A stretch of 64,000 nt of DNA, taken from SR1 bacterium human oral taxon HOT-345. GTDB lineage: Bacteria; Patescibacteriota; Gracilibacteria; Absconditabacterales; Absconditicoccaceae. Position numbers and translations under genes: made by a program. The number at the start of each line of letters is the position of its first letter. Position 1 is the stretch's first letter. The notes beneath the pieces are model-generated. The model did no database searches. It saw nothing but the letters and a program-made list of their open reading frames with translations, and was not told where the DNA came from. The stretch is from the NCBI GenBank assembly GCA_003260355.1, contig MPSQ01000001.1, positions 620,001 to 684,000 of the forward strand, in the 5' to 3' direction. Shown in pieces: positions 22,324-29,468 of the stretch.

Positions 22324-22911
22324 TTTGCACAGCGTGCAACGATAAAAAAGACCCCTCGCTGACAGTTTGCAGACCGTGAAACGGTGGAAAAGGGTCCTCG
22401 CTGACAGTTTGCAGACCGTGAAAAGGTGAAAAAGGAGCCTCGCTGACAGTTTGCACAGCGTGAAAAGATGGAAAAGGGTCCTCGCTGACAGTTTGCAGAT
22501 CGTGAAAAGGTGGAAAAGGAGCCTCGCAAGGAGTTTGCAGACCGTGAAACAGTGAAAAAGGGTCCTCGCTGACAGTTTGCACAGCGTGAAAGGGTAAAAA
22601 AGGGGTCTTGCTAGCAACTTGCAGGGGGAGCAAACTCTGGGAAAGGGGTCTCGCTAGCAACTTGCATGCGCTGCAAAGGGTAAAAAAGGGGGCTGGCTAG
22701 CAACTTGCAGGGGGAGCAAACTCTGGGAAAGGGGTCTCGCTAGCAACTTGCATGCGCTGCAAAGGGTAAAAAAGGGGGCTGGCTAGCAACTTGCAGGGGG
22801 AGCAAACTCTGGGAAAGGGGTCTCGCTAGCAACTTGCATGCGCTGCAAAGGGTAAAAAAGGGGGCTGGCTAGCAACTTGCAGGGGGAGCAAGCTCTGGGA
22901 AAGGGCGGTTG
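22324..22911. repeat. Minisatellite, 14 units of 42 bp
   Basis: Exactly 42-bp units start at 22324 and every 42 bases to 22870. The first seven are variants of TTTGCAGACCGTGAAA followed by a purine-rich segment; the last seven alternate two types (TTGCAGGGGGAGCAA and TTGCATGCGCTGCAA cores), giving an 84-bp higher-order repeat present three times almost unchanged. Each core is a short palindrome. Strong purine skew on the plus strand. The period is a multiple of three, so frames stay open by default. It ends right at the DUF6261-like gene. Confidence 0.95.
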
Positions 22912-22977
22912 AATGTCGTGGGTAGAAAAGTCGAACTTCAGAAATACTTCAGGTTTTTATTTTCTAATGATATTCCC

Positions 22978-23769
22978 ATGATGGAAAAGGAAACTTTACA
23001 GGTCTTCGGAGTGAAGAGCCTGGCGAATGCGAGCTATGGGGCGTTTATGGAAGCGGTGAAAAGTCTCATCGCGAAAGGGACGACCGAGAAGCTCGGGCTG
23101 AAAGCGGAAGATTTTTCTGCTTTTGAAGCGTTGCTTGTGCAGCTTCTTGAGGTCAACAACAGCAGCAAGAAGGATGCCACGACCAAGGAACTTGATGCGT
23201 TGGATGAGCAACGTGATCGCCTGTTGACGCATCTGTTTGCGAGGGTGGCGCTCGAGGCGGGGTCGCCTGATGAAACTAGTCAAAAAGCCTGACTTCAGCT
23301 GATGGGGCTTAGAGAACTCTACAAAGGGATTCAAAGAAAGCCGACTCGCGAAGAGACCTATTTGATTAAAGGGCTGTTGGTAGACGCTGGCAAAGCGGAG
23401 CATAACGCGGCGTTTGTGAAGCTCGGGCTTAAGCCGATGCTCGACCAGCTCAAAGCGATCAATGAAGACTATGAGAAGAAGACTGCCTCCCGTGCAGCAT
23501 CTCAAGTAGCAAACACCTTGACTCCGGCGAAGGAGCTTCGCAAGCAATTGGATCAGTATTATGAAGCGTTTATGATGAAGATTGGGGCGTTGGCGATTGT
23601 CAGCCCGAATCCAGAACTAGAAGCGTTTGTAAAGACGTTTAATAAGCTGGCGAAGGACACGAGAGAACGCTGGAAGTTGCACCTTGCTCAGCTCGGGCTT
23701 TGGACCGAAGAAGGTGGGCGAGAGGACGAGGATGGCAATGCAGAAAGTGAAACCGAAGCAGAGAAATAA
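22978..23769 (+). CDS. DUF6261-like protein
   Basis: 263 residues, all-helical, rich in Ala, Lys and Glu, no signal peptide. From memory it resembles DUF6261 proteins of Bacteroidales (YGAFMEAVKSLIAKG at the N-terminus, EAFVKTFNKLAKDTRERWKL at the C-terminus); function unknown. One in-frame TGA (23290-23292) is read as Gly, or is a nonsense mutation if the gene is foreign. The start is uncertain: ATG 22978 is used, while TTG 22909 lies at the end of the minisatellite and would add 23 residues. Converges on the first cassette terminator. Confidence 0.5.
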
Positions 23770-23791
23770 GTGCTTCGCATCAAAACCTCTA

Positions 23792-23829
23792 TGAAAAAAA
23801 GTCTGACCTGAGATACCAGAGTCAGACTT
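23792..23829 (-). terminator. Cassette terminator T1
   Basis: Stem AAGTCTGAC (23799-23807)/GTCAGACTT (23821-23829) with inner CTG/CAG pairs, then a T-run on the minus strand. It serves cassette gene 1 and probably also the convergent DUF6261-like gene. The arms are copies of the dispersed motif with core TCAGAYTT. Confidence 0.9.
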
Positions 23830-23860
23830 TTGGGATTAAAGGGATAAGCGAGGCGATTGC

Positions 23861-24277
23861 TCAGCAAGAAGCCTGAGATTGAGAGAGATCGTGATGACTA
23901 AAAAAGATCGCATTCTTGTCCCGTCTCCTTGCAGTATAAGAAGCTAGGTAAATAATTAGATCATCTCCATAAGGAGCTTCCATGCCGCCCTCCAGCCAAT
24001 AGGTATAAAGCTTCTGTTCTTGCTCATCTAATACCAAGCACTCCACTCCAAGGGGACTTGGAGCACGACGATACGTCACACAATCCTCAGTAAGTGGACA
24101 TGAAAGCACTGTTTGTAAGAGTTGCAACACCTGTGCTTGCTCCTCTTTACTTGAGTTTCTCCACCGATTATCGCCTCTTTTGTATCTTTCATCACAGGGC
24201 AATCCCTCAGGAAGGAACTCTCGAACCCCTGCTCCAGCAAGGAACTCTTTTGCTAACCCAAAATCTTCATTTCCCAT
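23861..24277 (-). CDS. Cassette paralog 1, unknown family
   Basis: 138 residues, soluble, no signal peptide. Shared cassette features: N-terminal MGNEDFGLAKEFLAGAGVRE, a central WRNSSKEEQAQVLQLLQTVL...PLTED helix pair, and LDEQEQKLYTYWL followed by PYGDDLIIYLASYTARR. About three quarters identical to cassette 2, so a recent duplication. No internal TGA. The natural end is TGA (23861-23863), at the place where paralogs 3, 5 and 7 have TAG or TAA; read as Gly it would add 24 residues through the terminator up to TAG. Own promoter and terminator. Function unknown. Confidence 0.75.
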   Translation of the reverse strand: MGNEDFGLAKEFLAGAGVREFLPEGLPCDERYKRGDNRWRNSSKEEQAQVLQLLQTVLSCPLTEDCVTYRRAPSPLGVECLVLDEQEQKLYTYWLEGGMEAPYGDDLIIYLASYTARRRDKNAIFFSHHDLSQSQASC

Positions 24278-24293
24278 AATAGTTTGTTGTTGT

Positions 24294-24373
24294 GTCCCTT
24301 CGTGAGAAAGGACGGATTATTATTGTTTTTATTATTGTGCCACTACTATAATCATTTATTACCCAAATGTCAA
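24294..24373 (-). promoter_or_regulatory. Cassette 1 promoter and leader hairpin
   Basis: -35 TTGACA (24368-24373), 17-bp spacer, -10 TATAGT (24345-24350), then a leader of about 60 nt with a GTCC/GGAC hairpin (24294-24313) and an A/C-rich ACAACAACAAAC run before ATG. No Shine-Dalgarno sequence. Confidence 0.85.
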
Positions 24374-24391
24374 GCGTTTGTGAACTAAAAG

Positions 24392-24427
24392 AAAAAAGTC
24401 TGGCTCCGAGATACCGGGGTCAGACTT
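24392..24427 (-). terminator. Cassette terminator T2
   Basis: Stem AAGTCTGGCTCC/GGGGTCAGACTT with G-U pairs, followed by a T-run on the minus strand; ends cassette 2. Confidence 0.9.
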
Positions 24428-24458
24428 TTGGGATTAAACGGATAAGCGAGGAGCTTGC

Positions 24459-24875
24459 TCAGCAAGAAGCCTGTGGATGAGAGAGATCGCAATGACTCAA
24501 AAGGATCTCCTCCTTGTCTGGTCTCCTGTCAGTATAAGCACCCAGGTAAATAACTAGATCATCTCCATAAGGACCTCTCCTGCCGCCCTGCAGCAAATAG
24601 GTAAAAAGCTTCTGTTCTTGCTCATCTAATACGATCAACTTCATTCCAAGGGGACTTGAAGCAGGAAGATACTTCTTACAGTCCTCAGTAAGTGGACGAG
24701 AAAGCACTATTTGCAAGCGTTGCAACACCTGTGCTTGCTCCTCTTTACTTGAGTTTCTCCACCGATTATCGCCTCTTTTGTATTTTTCATCACAGTGGGA
24801 CCCCTCAGGAAGGAACTCTCGAACCCCTGCTCCAGCAAGGAACTTTTTTGCTAACCCAAAATCTTCATTTCCCAT
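24459..24875 (-). CDS. Cassette paralog 2, unknown family
   Basis: 138 residues, close sister of paralog 1 (same MGNEDFGLAKKFLAGAGVRE start and RGDNRWRNSSKEEQAQVLQ block; differences cluster in the last third, for example EEILLSHCDLSHPQASC). No internal TGA. Ends in TGA (24459-24461) directly before terminator T2; read as Gly the frame would run through the terminator and into the next promoter. Flanking promoter, leader and terminator are nearly identical to those of paralog 1, so the duplicated unit includes them. Function unknown. Confidence 0.75.
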   Translation of the reverse strand: MGNEDFGLAKKFLAGAGVREFLPEGSHCDEKYKRGDNRWRNSSKEEQAQVLQRLQIVLSRPLTEDCKKYLPASSPLGMKLIVLDEQEQKLFTYLLQGGRRGPYGDDLVIYLGAYTDRRPDKEEILLSHCDLSHPQASC

Positions 24876-24893
24876 AATAGTTTGTTGTTGTGT

Positions 24894-24971
24894 CCCTCTA
24901 TGAAGGGGGACGGGTTTGTATTGTTTTTATTATTGTGCCACTACTATAATCATTTATTACCCAAATGTCAA
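24894..24971 (-). promoter_or_regulatory. Cassette 2 promoter and leader hairpin
   Basis: -35 TTGACA (24966-24971), 17-bp spacer, -10 TATAGT (24943-24948); leader hairpin GTCCC/GGGAC ahead of the ACAACAACAAAC run and ATG. Confidence 0.85.
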
Positions 24972-24989
24972 GGGTTTGTGAACTCAATG

Positions 24990-25025
24990 AAAAAAGTCTG
25001 GCTCCGAGATACCGGGGTCAGACTT
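24990..25025 (-). terminator. Cassette terminator T3
   Basis: Same stem as T2 (AAGTCTGGCTCC/GGGGTCAGACTT) with a T-run on the minus strand; ends cassette 3. Confidence 0.9.
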
Positions 25026-25046
25026 TTGGGATTGAGAGAGGAGCAT

Positions 25047-25469
25047 CTAGCTTCTCAATGGGTGGAGCTGTCTCTGAAGGATGCCGCCCACCGTATCAAG
25101 AAACTTACCTGATCCTCGCCTGATATCACTCTCAATATCATGGCAGATCCGTGCTATCGCACGGTTGCAAAGCCGAACACAGTTTTCAAAGATAAGGGTT
25201 AGAATTTTATTTTCCTTGTGATTTAAAGGTATCGGCTCCTTGAAAAAATCTCCAACACAGATGACATGTTCTGAATAGTCCTCATAAAATGGATGATTCA
25301 ACATTTCTTCCCGTGCGTCAATGAGTGCTATTTGCTCCTCTTTACTCAGCACTAGCCATTGGCGACTTGCTTTGGGGTAAAGTCTGAGGGTAGGATAGGG
25401 AATATTACTAAGTTCGTCAATATCAAGCTTCTCTGAGCACGGTTTGGTCTGTTTAATTTTTTTTCCCAT
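25047..25469 (-). CDS. Cassette paralog 3, divergent
   Basis: 140 residues, the most divergent member at its N-terminus (MGKKIKQTKPCSEKLDIDEL) and lacking the FLxGAGV motif. It keeps WLVLSKEEQIALIDAREEML...YEDY and the LNHKENKILTLIFE block. It ends in a true TAG (25047-25049) at the place where its sisters have TGA, which supports TGA as the ancestral stop in the others. No internal TGA. Own promoter (-10 TATAGT) and terminator T3. Function unknown. Confidence 0.7.
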   Translation of the reverse strand: MGKKIKQTKPCSEKLDIDELSNIPYPTLRLYPKASRQWLVLSKEEQIALIDAREEMLNHPFYEDYSEHVICVGDFFKEPIPLNHKENKILTLIFENCVRLCNRAIARICHDIESDIRRGSGKFLDTVGGILQRQLHPLRS

Positions 25470-25539
25470 AATGATGTATTACTATGTCCCCTCTGGGTGG
25501 AAAGGACAGGTTACTCTTATTTTTATTATCACGGGACTC

Positions 25540-25568
25540 ACTATATGTATTCGTTCCGTAAATGTCAA
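25540..25568 (-). promoter_or_regulatory. Cassette 3 promoter
   Basis: -35 TTGACA (25563-25568), 17-bp spacer, -10 TATAGT (25540-25545). The spacer differs from cassettes 1 and 2 and resembles that of cassette 9. The leader again has a GTCC/GGAC hairpin. Confidence 0.8.
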
Positions 25569-25585
25569 GGGTTTGTAAACTCAAT

Positions 25586-25621
25586 GAAAAAAGTCTGACC
25601 TGAGATACCAGAGTCAGACTT
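25586..25621 (-). terminator. Cassette terminator T4
   Basis: Stem AAGTCTGACCTG/CAGAGTCAGACTT with T-run on the minus strand; ends cassette 4. Confidence 0.9.
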
Positions 25622-25652
25622 GGGGGATTTTTGATACAAGCGAGAGAGAGTC

Positions 25653-26069
25653 TCAGCAAGAACAGGTCTTCCGAAGAGTTGCGGCTAGGTCGTCAAGATG
25701 AGCAAGGTATGCCATCCTGATCTCGACGTGGGCATCAAGATAGATTTCCAACTCCTCTCTATAAGGATTCTCAGTATGGTGATCACGAATAGCTGTCCAA
25801 ACTTTCCTTTCTTGTTCGTTTAGCACGACCGTTTCCTCGTTGAGTCTGCGGAAAAGAGGAGTATACTTTATATATTCCTCAGTAGCAGGGAGCGTGAGGA
25901 TTGATTGCAGACAAAATAAAAGCTCTGCTCGCTCCTTTTTGCTAGACATCTTCCATAGGCTATCTGCATACCCAAACTCAATACCATGAGAACAGTCTGC
26001 GTCCATAAACATAAGAACGCCAGCTCCACTCAAAAACTCCATTGCTAGCTTACAATTTTTCTCATTCAT
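25653..26069 (-). CDS. Cassette paralog 4, unknown family
   Basis: 138 residues. MNEKNCKLAMEFLSGAGVLM start, LWKMSSKKERAELLFCLQSIL...PATEEY block, VLNEQERKVWTAI, then PYREELEIYLDAHVEIR, the best example of the conserved C-terminal motif YLxAHxxIR. Ends CSC then TGA (25653-25655) just before terminator T4; no internal TGA. Promoter and leader as in the others. Function unknown. Confidence 0.75.
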   Translation of the reverse strand: MNEKNCKLAMEFLSGAGVLMFMDADCSHGIEFGYADSLWKMSSKKERAELLFCLQSILTLPATEEYIKYTPLFRRLNEETVVLNEQERKVWTAIRDHHTENPYREELEIYLDAHVEIRMAYLAHLDDLAATLRKTCSC

Positions 26070-26136
26070 AATAATGTGGTGTTGTGTCCCTCTATGATGA
26101 AGGACGGGTTTGTATTGTTTTTATTATTATGCAACC

Positions 26137-26165
26137 ACTATAATCATCTCCTACCTCAATGTCAA
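26137..26165 (-). promoter_or_regulatory. Cassette 4 promoter
   Basis: -35 TTGACA (26160-26165), 17-bp spacer, -10 TATAGT (26137-26142); leader hairpin and ATG context conserved. Confidence 0.8.
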
Positions 26166-26182
26166 GGTTTTGTAAACTCAAT

Positions 26183-26219
26183 GAAAAAAGCCTGGCTCTG
26201 AGATTCCAGAGTCAGACTT
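26183..26219 (-). terminator. Cassette terminator T5
   Basis: Stem of the AAGCCTGGCTCTG/CAGAGTCAGACTT type with T-run on the minus strand; ends cassette 5. Confidence 0.9.
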
Positions 26220-26250
26220 TTGAAGCTGTGAAGTAAAGGAGACGAGCTCC

Positions 26251-26709
26251 TTACTTTGCGATTAGCATCCTGAAGGATTGTTTCAACCTTGCAGGGCTTA
26301 CTATATTGCCCGATCTAATGGTGTAGTGAGCAACAAGCAGATCAAGCAGCACATTGACAAAAAAATTGTCAAGCTCGACTCCCCTCAGATAGGTAATAAG
26401 CTGCCTTTGCGAGTCATCCAAGACGAGTGTCGGTTGGTCGGGATGGTCGGAGAAGACATAGCACCCGATGCATTCCTCGGGAAGCGGTTCCGAGAGTGCA
26501 AGTTGTAGGATCTGAATAACCCCTTCTTGCTGGGCGGGAGATAGCTTGTTCCAGCAGGCATCACCGCCGTGGTAGCGATCATGCGTAAAAGAACGAGGGT
26601 GAGTAAACTTACGGACTCCTGCTCCAGTGAGAAACTGCTCTGCTAAACTTAAATCACGAACTCCTCCAATAAGGAATCCCTCTACTGAACTTAAATCTTT
26701 ATTTCCCAT
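26251..26709 (-). CDS. Cassette paralog 5, unknown family
   Basis: 152 residues from the ATG that matches the other cassettes (MGNKDL); an ATG 6 bases upstream is also in frame. The N-terminus contains a short internal duplication (KDLSSVEGFLIGGVRD then LSLAEQFLTGAGVRK). The central WNKLSPAQQEGVIQILQLAL...PLPEE and LVLDDSQRQLITYL blocks are kept; the C-terminus (LLDLLVAHYTIRSGNIVSPA) groups it with paralogs 7 and 9. Ends in TAA. No internal TGA. Function unknown. Confidence 0.75.
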   Translation of the reverse strand: MGNKDLSSVEGFLIGGVRDLSLAEQFLTGAGVRKFTHPRSFTHDRYHGGDACWNKLSPAQQEGVIQILQLALSEPLPEECIGCYVFSDHPDQPTLVLDDSQRQLITYLRGVELDNFFVNVLLDLLVAHYTIRSGNIVSPARLKQSFRMLIAK

Positions 26710-26776
26710 ATTCATTTGTTGTTGTGTCCCTCTGCAAAAGGGGACGGGTTTGTATTGTTTTTATTATCGTCGGACT

Positions 26777-26805
26777 ACTATAATCATTTCCTCCCCAAAT
26801 GTCAA
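26777..26805 (-). promoter_or_regulatory. Cassette 5 promoter
   Basis: -35 TTGACA (26800-26805), 17-bp spacer, -10 TATAGT (26777-26782); leader hairpin GTCCC/GGGAC. Confidence 0.8.
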
Positions 26806-26822
26806 GCGTTTGTAAACTAAAA

Positions 26823-26858
26823 GAAAAAAGTCTGGCTCCGAGATTCCAGAGTCAGACT
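26823..26858 (-). terminator. Cassette terminator T6
   Basis: Stem AAGTCTGGCTC/GAGTCAGACTT with T-run on the minus strand; ends cassette 6. Confidence 0.9.
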
Positions 26859-26891
26859 TGGGGGATTTTTTAGTGCAAGTGAGAGAGACGC

Positions 26892-27308
26892 TCAGCAGAG
26901 GACCGGTTCTCGACGGACATTATTCTGTTTGGCAAAAGAGTCGGGGTAGCGATTCCTGATCTCGACGTGAGCATCAAGATAGGTTTGCAAGATGACTCTC
27001 TCATAAGCTCTGAGAGGTTGATCGTAGATAAAGGTCAGAAGTTTACTTTCTTCCTCATTTAAAACTACCCGTATCCCTTCAAGGGCTCCAGAGCTAAGGA
27101 GATACTCAATAGGCTTCCCAGAATATGGCAAGGCTAATACTGATTCCAACATTTCTAAAAGGGCCTCTTGCTCCTTTTCACTCAATCTCAGCCACGCATG
27201 GTTTGCCAGCAGGTAAGGATTGGACAACGCGCTCCCTTGACCACCAATCATAAGAACTCCTGCTTCCCGCAGGAAGCGTTTCGCAGATCTGCAGTTTTTA
27301 TTTCCCAT
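26892..27308 (-). CDS. Cassette paralog 6, unknown family
   Basis: 138 residues. MGNKNCRSAKRFLREAGVLM start, AWLRLSEKEQEALLEMLESVL block, VVLNEEESKLLTFI, then LQTYLDAHVEIRNRY. Ends VLC then TGA (26892-26894); as sense the frame would continue 25 residues through the terminator, in a frame different from paralogs 1, 2 and 4, to TAG at 26817. That the extensions use unrelated frames indicates they are not conserved protein. No internal TGA. Function unknown. Confidence 0.75.
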   Translation of the reverse strand: MGNKNCRSAKRFLREAGVLMIGGQGSALSNPYLLANHAWLRLSEKEQEALLEMLESVLALPYSGKPIEYLLSSGALEGIRVVLNEEESKLLTFIYDQPLRAYERVILQTYLDAHVEIRNRYPDSFAKQNNVRREPVLC

Positions 27309-27375
27309 AATAGTTTGTTATTGTGTCCCTTCGTGAGAAAGAACGGATTACTACTGTTTTTATTATTGTGCCACT

Positions 27376-27404
27376 ACTATAATCATTCATTATTCGAATG
27401 TCAA
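27376..27404 (-). promoter_or_regulatory. Cassette 6 promoter
   Basis: -35 TTGACA (27399-27404), 17-bp spacer, -10 TATAGT (27376-27381). Confidence 0.8.
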
Positions 27405-27422
27405 GGGTTTGTAAACTAAAAG

Positions 27423-27457
27423 AAAAAAGTCTGACCTGAGATTCCAGAGTCAGACTT
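27423..27457 (-). terminator. Cassette terminator T7
   Basis: Stem AAGTCTGACC/GAGTCAGACTT with T-run on the minus strand; ends cassette 7. Confidence 0.9.
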
Positions 27458-27500
27458 TTGAAGCTGTAAAGTAAAGCAGATGAGCACTCCTCTATGCAGC

Positions 27501-27989
27501 TTATCGAGAAGCCATGCGTGTCAAAGGCATCTGTTTACGGAACAGGCGAAGATACTGTTTGAAGTAATGCTTCAGATTGACCGGAGTGAGCTGCCTGGGG
27601 CGATTCTTCCCCTCAAATTTACCGAGGTGATGGACAACAAGCAGATCAAGGATAGCCTCCACGATAGGAGTATGCATCTCAAGCTCTGCCAAGAAGGCTA
27701 GTATCTTTTTTTCCTCATCATCCAGTGCCATCTTCACCACTCTGAGATAACTGAGGAAGGGTTTTATGACCACAGACTCCTTGATTGATGGTCCATTGAG
27801 AGCATCCGCCAGCATTGCGATGATGTTAGTCCGCATCGTAGGGTCCAGACCCTGCCATAATTTATCACCGGGGCTCCCCTTGACTCTTTTGCAATCTCTA
27901 CAACCAGGGCAGGAAACTCCTACTCCCGATAAGAAACGGTAAGCTTTATCAAACGTTTCTTCTAGTAATTCATTATTCTTCTTTCCCAT
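27501..27989 (-). CDS. Cassette paralog 7, unknown family
   Basis: 162 residues with an insert CPGCRDCKRVKG near residue 28 holding three Cys (a possible metal site). Then WQGLDPTMRTNIIAMLADAL, MALDDEEKKILAFLAELE, and ILDLLVVHHLGKF followed by a basic tail (FRKQMPLTRMASR). Ends in TAA (27501-27503). No internal TGA. Longer C-terminus, as in paralogs 5, 8 and 9. Function unknown. Confidence 0.75.
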   Translation of the reverse strand: MGKKNNELLEETFDKAYRFLSGVGVSCPGCRDCKRVKGSPGDKLWQGLDPTMRTNIIAMLADALNGPSIKESVVIKPFLSYLRVVKMALDDEEKKILAFLAELEMHTPIVEAILDLLVVHHLGKFEGKNRPRQLTPVNLKHYFKQYLRLFRKQMPLTRMASR

Positions 27990-28056
27990 ACTCGTTTGTT
28001 GTTGTGTCCCTTCGTAAGAAAGGACGGATTACTACTGTTTTTATTATTGTGCCACT

Positions 28057-28085
28057 ACTATAATCATTCATTATTCGAATGTCAA
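28057..28085 (-). promoter_or_regulatory. Cassette 7 promoter
   Basis: -35 TTGACA (28080-28085), 17-bp spacer, -10 TATAGT (28057-28062); region nearly identical to the cassette 6 promoter. Confidence 0.8.
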
Positions 28086-28102
28086 GGGTTTGTAAACTAA
28101 AA

Positions 28103-28139
28103 GAAAAAAGCCTGACTCCGAGATACCAGAGTCAGACTT
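28103..28139 (-). terminator. Cassette terminator T8
   Basis: Stem AAGCCTGACTCC/AGAGTCAGACTT with T-run on the minus strand; ends cassette 8. Confidence 0.9.
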
Positions 28140-28175
28140 GAGGGATTGAGAGATGAAGAGATTAGTGCTCCTCCG

Positions 28176-28715
28176 TCAAACCCGACGAAATGTAGATTGT
28201 TCAAAGGACTCCCGCATAGTCTTTAACCTGTTATCTGCACTGGCGATGAGCTCCACGCTGTTTTCGAGCGGTTGCTCGGCATGCTCCGTCCCCCCATATT
28301 TATGGTGGTGACGTGCGCAAAGGAGCAGAAGTATCGGATATTCATCAGAATAGTCAATATTTGTCATATTCAAGAAGAATAAAACCTTTTTTTCCGACTC
28401 ATCCAGAGCTGTCTCGAGCTTTTCGGAATATGCAAAGGGGACATGGAATACCTCAGCTCCCATGGCAAGTGGCCTGTTGAGAGCAGTCCGCAATGTATTG
28501 TAGACCATGTTCTGCTTTTCGAAACCGAGCCCCATCCAGATATTCTCAGCTCGACTACCAAAATAGAAACGCAGTCCTATCAAGCTTCTCTCCTCTCGAC
28601 TATCAGGCTCTCCCGAGCATCCTTTAAGTAATACCTTAGAGATCCCCGCTTCCTCCAGGAATTTATACACAACATCACACATTTCATTTACCAAGGTACA
28701 TTTTTGAGTTTCCAT
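28176..28715 (-). CDS. Cassette paralog 8, largest member
   Basis: 179 residues. It keeps VVYKFLEEAGISKV, IWMGLGFEKQNMVYNTLRTALNRPL and ALDESEKKVLFFL, with a His-rich stretch CARHHHKYGGTEH near residue 140 at the place of the YLxAHxxIR motif. Ends FRRV then TGA (28176-28178); as sense it would add about 35 residues. No internal TGA. Own promoter and terminator. Function unknown. Confidence 0.75.
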   Translation of the reverse strand: METQKCTLVNEMCDVVYKFLEEAGISKVLLKGCSGEPDSREERSLIGLRFYFGSRAENIWMGLGFEKQNMVYNTLRTALNRPLAMGAEVFHVPFAYSEKLETALDESEKKVLFFLNMTNIDYSDEYPILLLLCARHHHKYGGTEHAEQPLENSVELIASADNRLKTMRESFEQSTFRRV

Positions 28716-28782
28716 AATAATTTGTTGTTGTGTCCCTCTATGAGAAGGGACGGATTTATATTCTTTTTATTATCACGGAACT

Positions 28783-28811
28783 ACTATAATCATTTATTAC
28801 CCAAATGTCAA
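28783..28811 (-). promoter_or_regulatory. Cassette 8 promoter
   Basis: -35 TTGACA (28806-28811), 17-bp spacer, -10 TATAGT (28783-28788). Confidence 0.8.
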
Positions 28812-28828
28812 GGGTTTGTGAACTAAAA

Positions 28829-28865
28829 GAAAAAAATCTGGCTCCGAGATCCCAGAGTCAGACTT
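28829..28865 (-). terminator. Cassette terminator T9
   Basis: Stem of the AATCTGGCTC/GAGTCAGACTT type with T-run on the minus strand; ends cassette 9. Confidence 0.85.
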
Positions 28866-28895
28866 TTGAAGCTGTGAGGTGAAGAGATGTGATCC

Positions 28896-29315
28896 TCAAC
28901 GGGAGAGACCATCTCTAATAGCTTCCTTTAATAGGGAGGGGGCGATCATATATCCCAACCTGATCGAGTTATGAGCAACCAGACAATCTATTAAAGCCTC
29001 TACCACGGGAGATTCTCTAATAGTGGACTTCTCCAAAAAGGCAAGAACTTTACGTTCTGAGAGATCGAAGCCGGTCAATACCTTTTTGTTGCCTTTAAAG
29101 ATAAGGCGTTCTCTTAGGTAGGTCTGGGGAAGAGCTGAAGAAAGAATAGCTTCCAAGAGATCTAGGAATGTTCTTTGATCTCTTTCATCCATTTCCGACC
29201 ACGGCTTATTGCCAGCTTGAGTGCAATAAAGGGCAAGATCATCAGGTTTCTCTATTTCCCCGAAGCCAGCTCCCCTTAAGAATTCCATTACTGCCCCGAA
29301 CTTTTCTTTTTGCAT
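28896..29315 (-). CDS. Cassette paralog 9, unknown family
   Basis: 139 residues. MQKEKFGAVMEFLRGAGFGE start, PWSEMDERDQRTFLDLLEAIL block, FDLSERKVLAFLEK, then EALIDCLVAHNSIRLGYMIA, close to paralog 5 at the C-terminus. Ends LSR then TGA (28896-28898); as sense it would add 33 residues. No internal TGA. It is the first cassette in the transcription direction and adjoins sufB. Its leader hairpin is GTTC/GAAC where the others have GTCC/GGAC, a compensated change. Function unknown. Confidence 0.75.
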   Translation of the reverse strand: MQKEKFGAVMEFLRGAGFGEIEKPDDLALYCTQAGNKPWSEMDERDQRTFLDLLEAILSSALPQTYLRERLIFKGNKKVLTGFDLSERKVLAFLEKSTIRESPVVEALIDCLVAHNSIRLGYMIAPSLLKEAIRDGLSR

Positions 29316-29382
29316 AATGATTTGTTGTTGTGTTCCTCTGTGAAGAAGAACTGATTTTTATTATTTTTATTATTGTGCAATG

Positions 29383-29411
29383 ACTATATGTATTCGTTTG
29401 GTAAATGTCAA
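29383..29411 (-). promoter_or_regulatory. Cassette 9 promoter
   Basis: -35 TTGACA (29406-29411), 17-bp spacer, -10 TATAGT (29383-29388). Confidence 0.8.
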
Positions 29412-29428
29412 GCGTTTGTAAGTCAAAA

Positions 29429-29468
29429 GAAAAAAAGCCTGACCACCCTCCTTTGAGCAGTCAGACTT
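29429..29468 (-). terminator. Terminator after sufB, cassette-like
   Basis: Imperfect hairpin AAGCCTGACC...GGTCAGACTT type (arms at 29435-29443 and 29460-29468, loop diverged) with a T-run on the minus strand. It terminates sufB and uses the same motif pair as the cassettes. Confidence 0.65.

Noticed and set aside
21794..22660. Long minus-strand open frame of 288 codons with 14-residue repeats
   Set aside because: The 42-bp period keeps any frame open; composition is skewed and other frames on the strand are open too.
22324..22911. CRISPR-like array at the 42-bp repeats
   Set aside because: There are no unique spacers between the repeat units; they are tandem.
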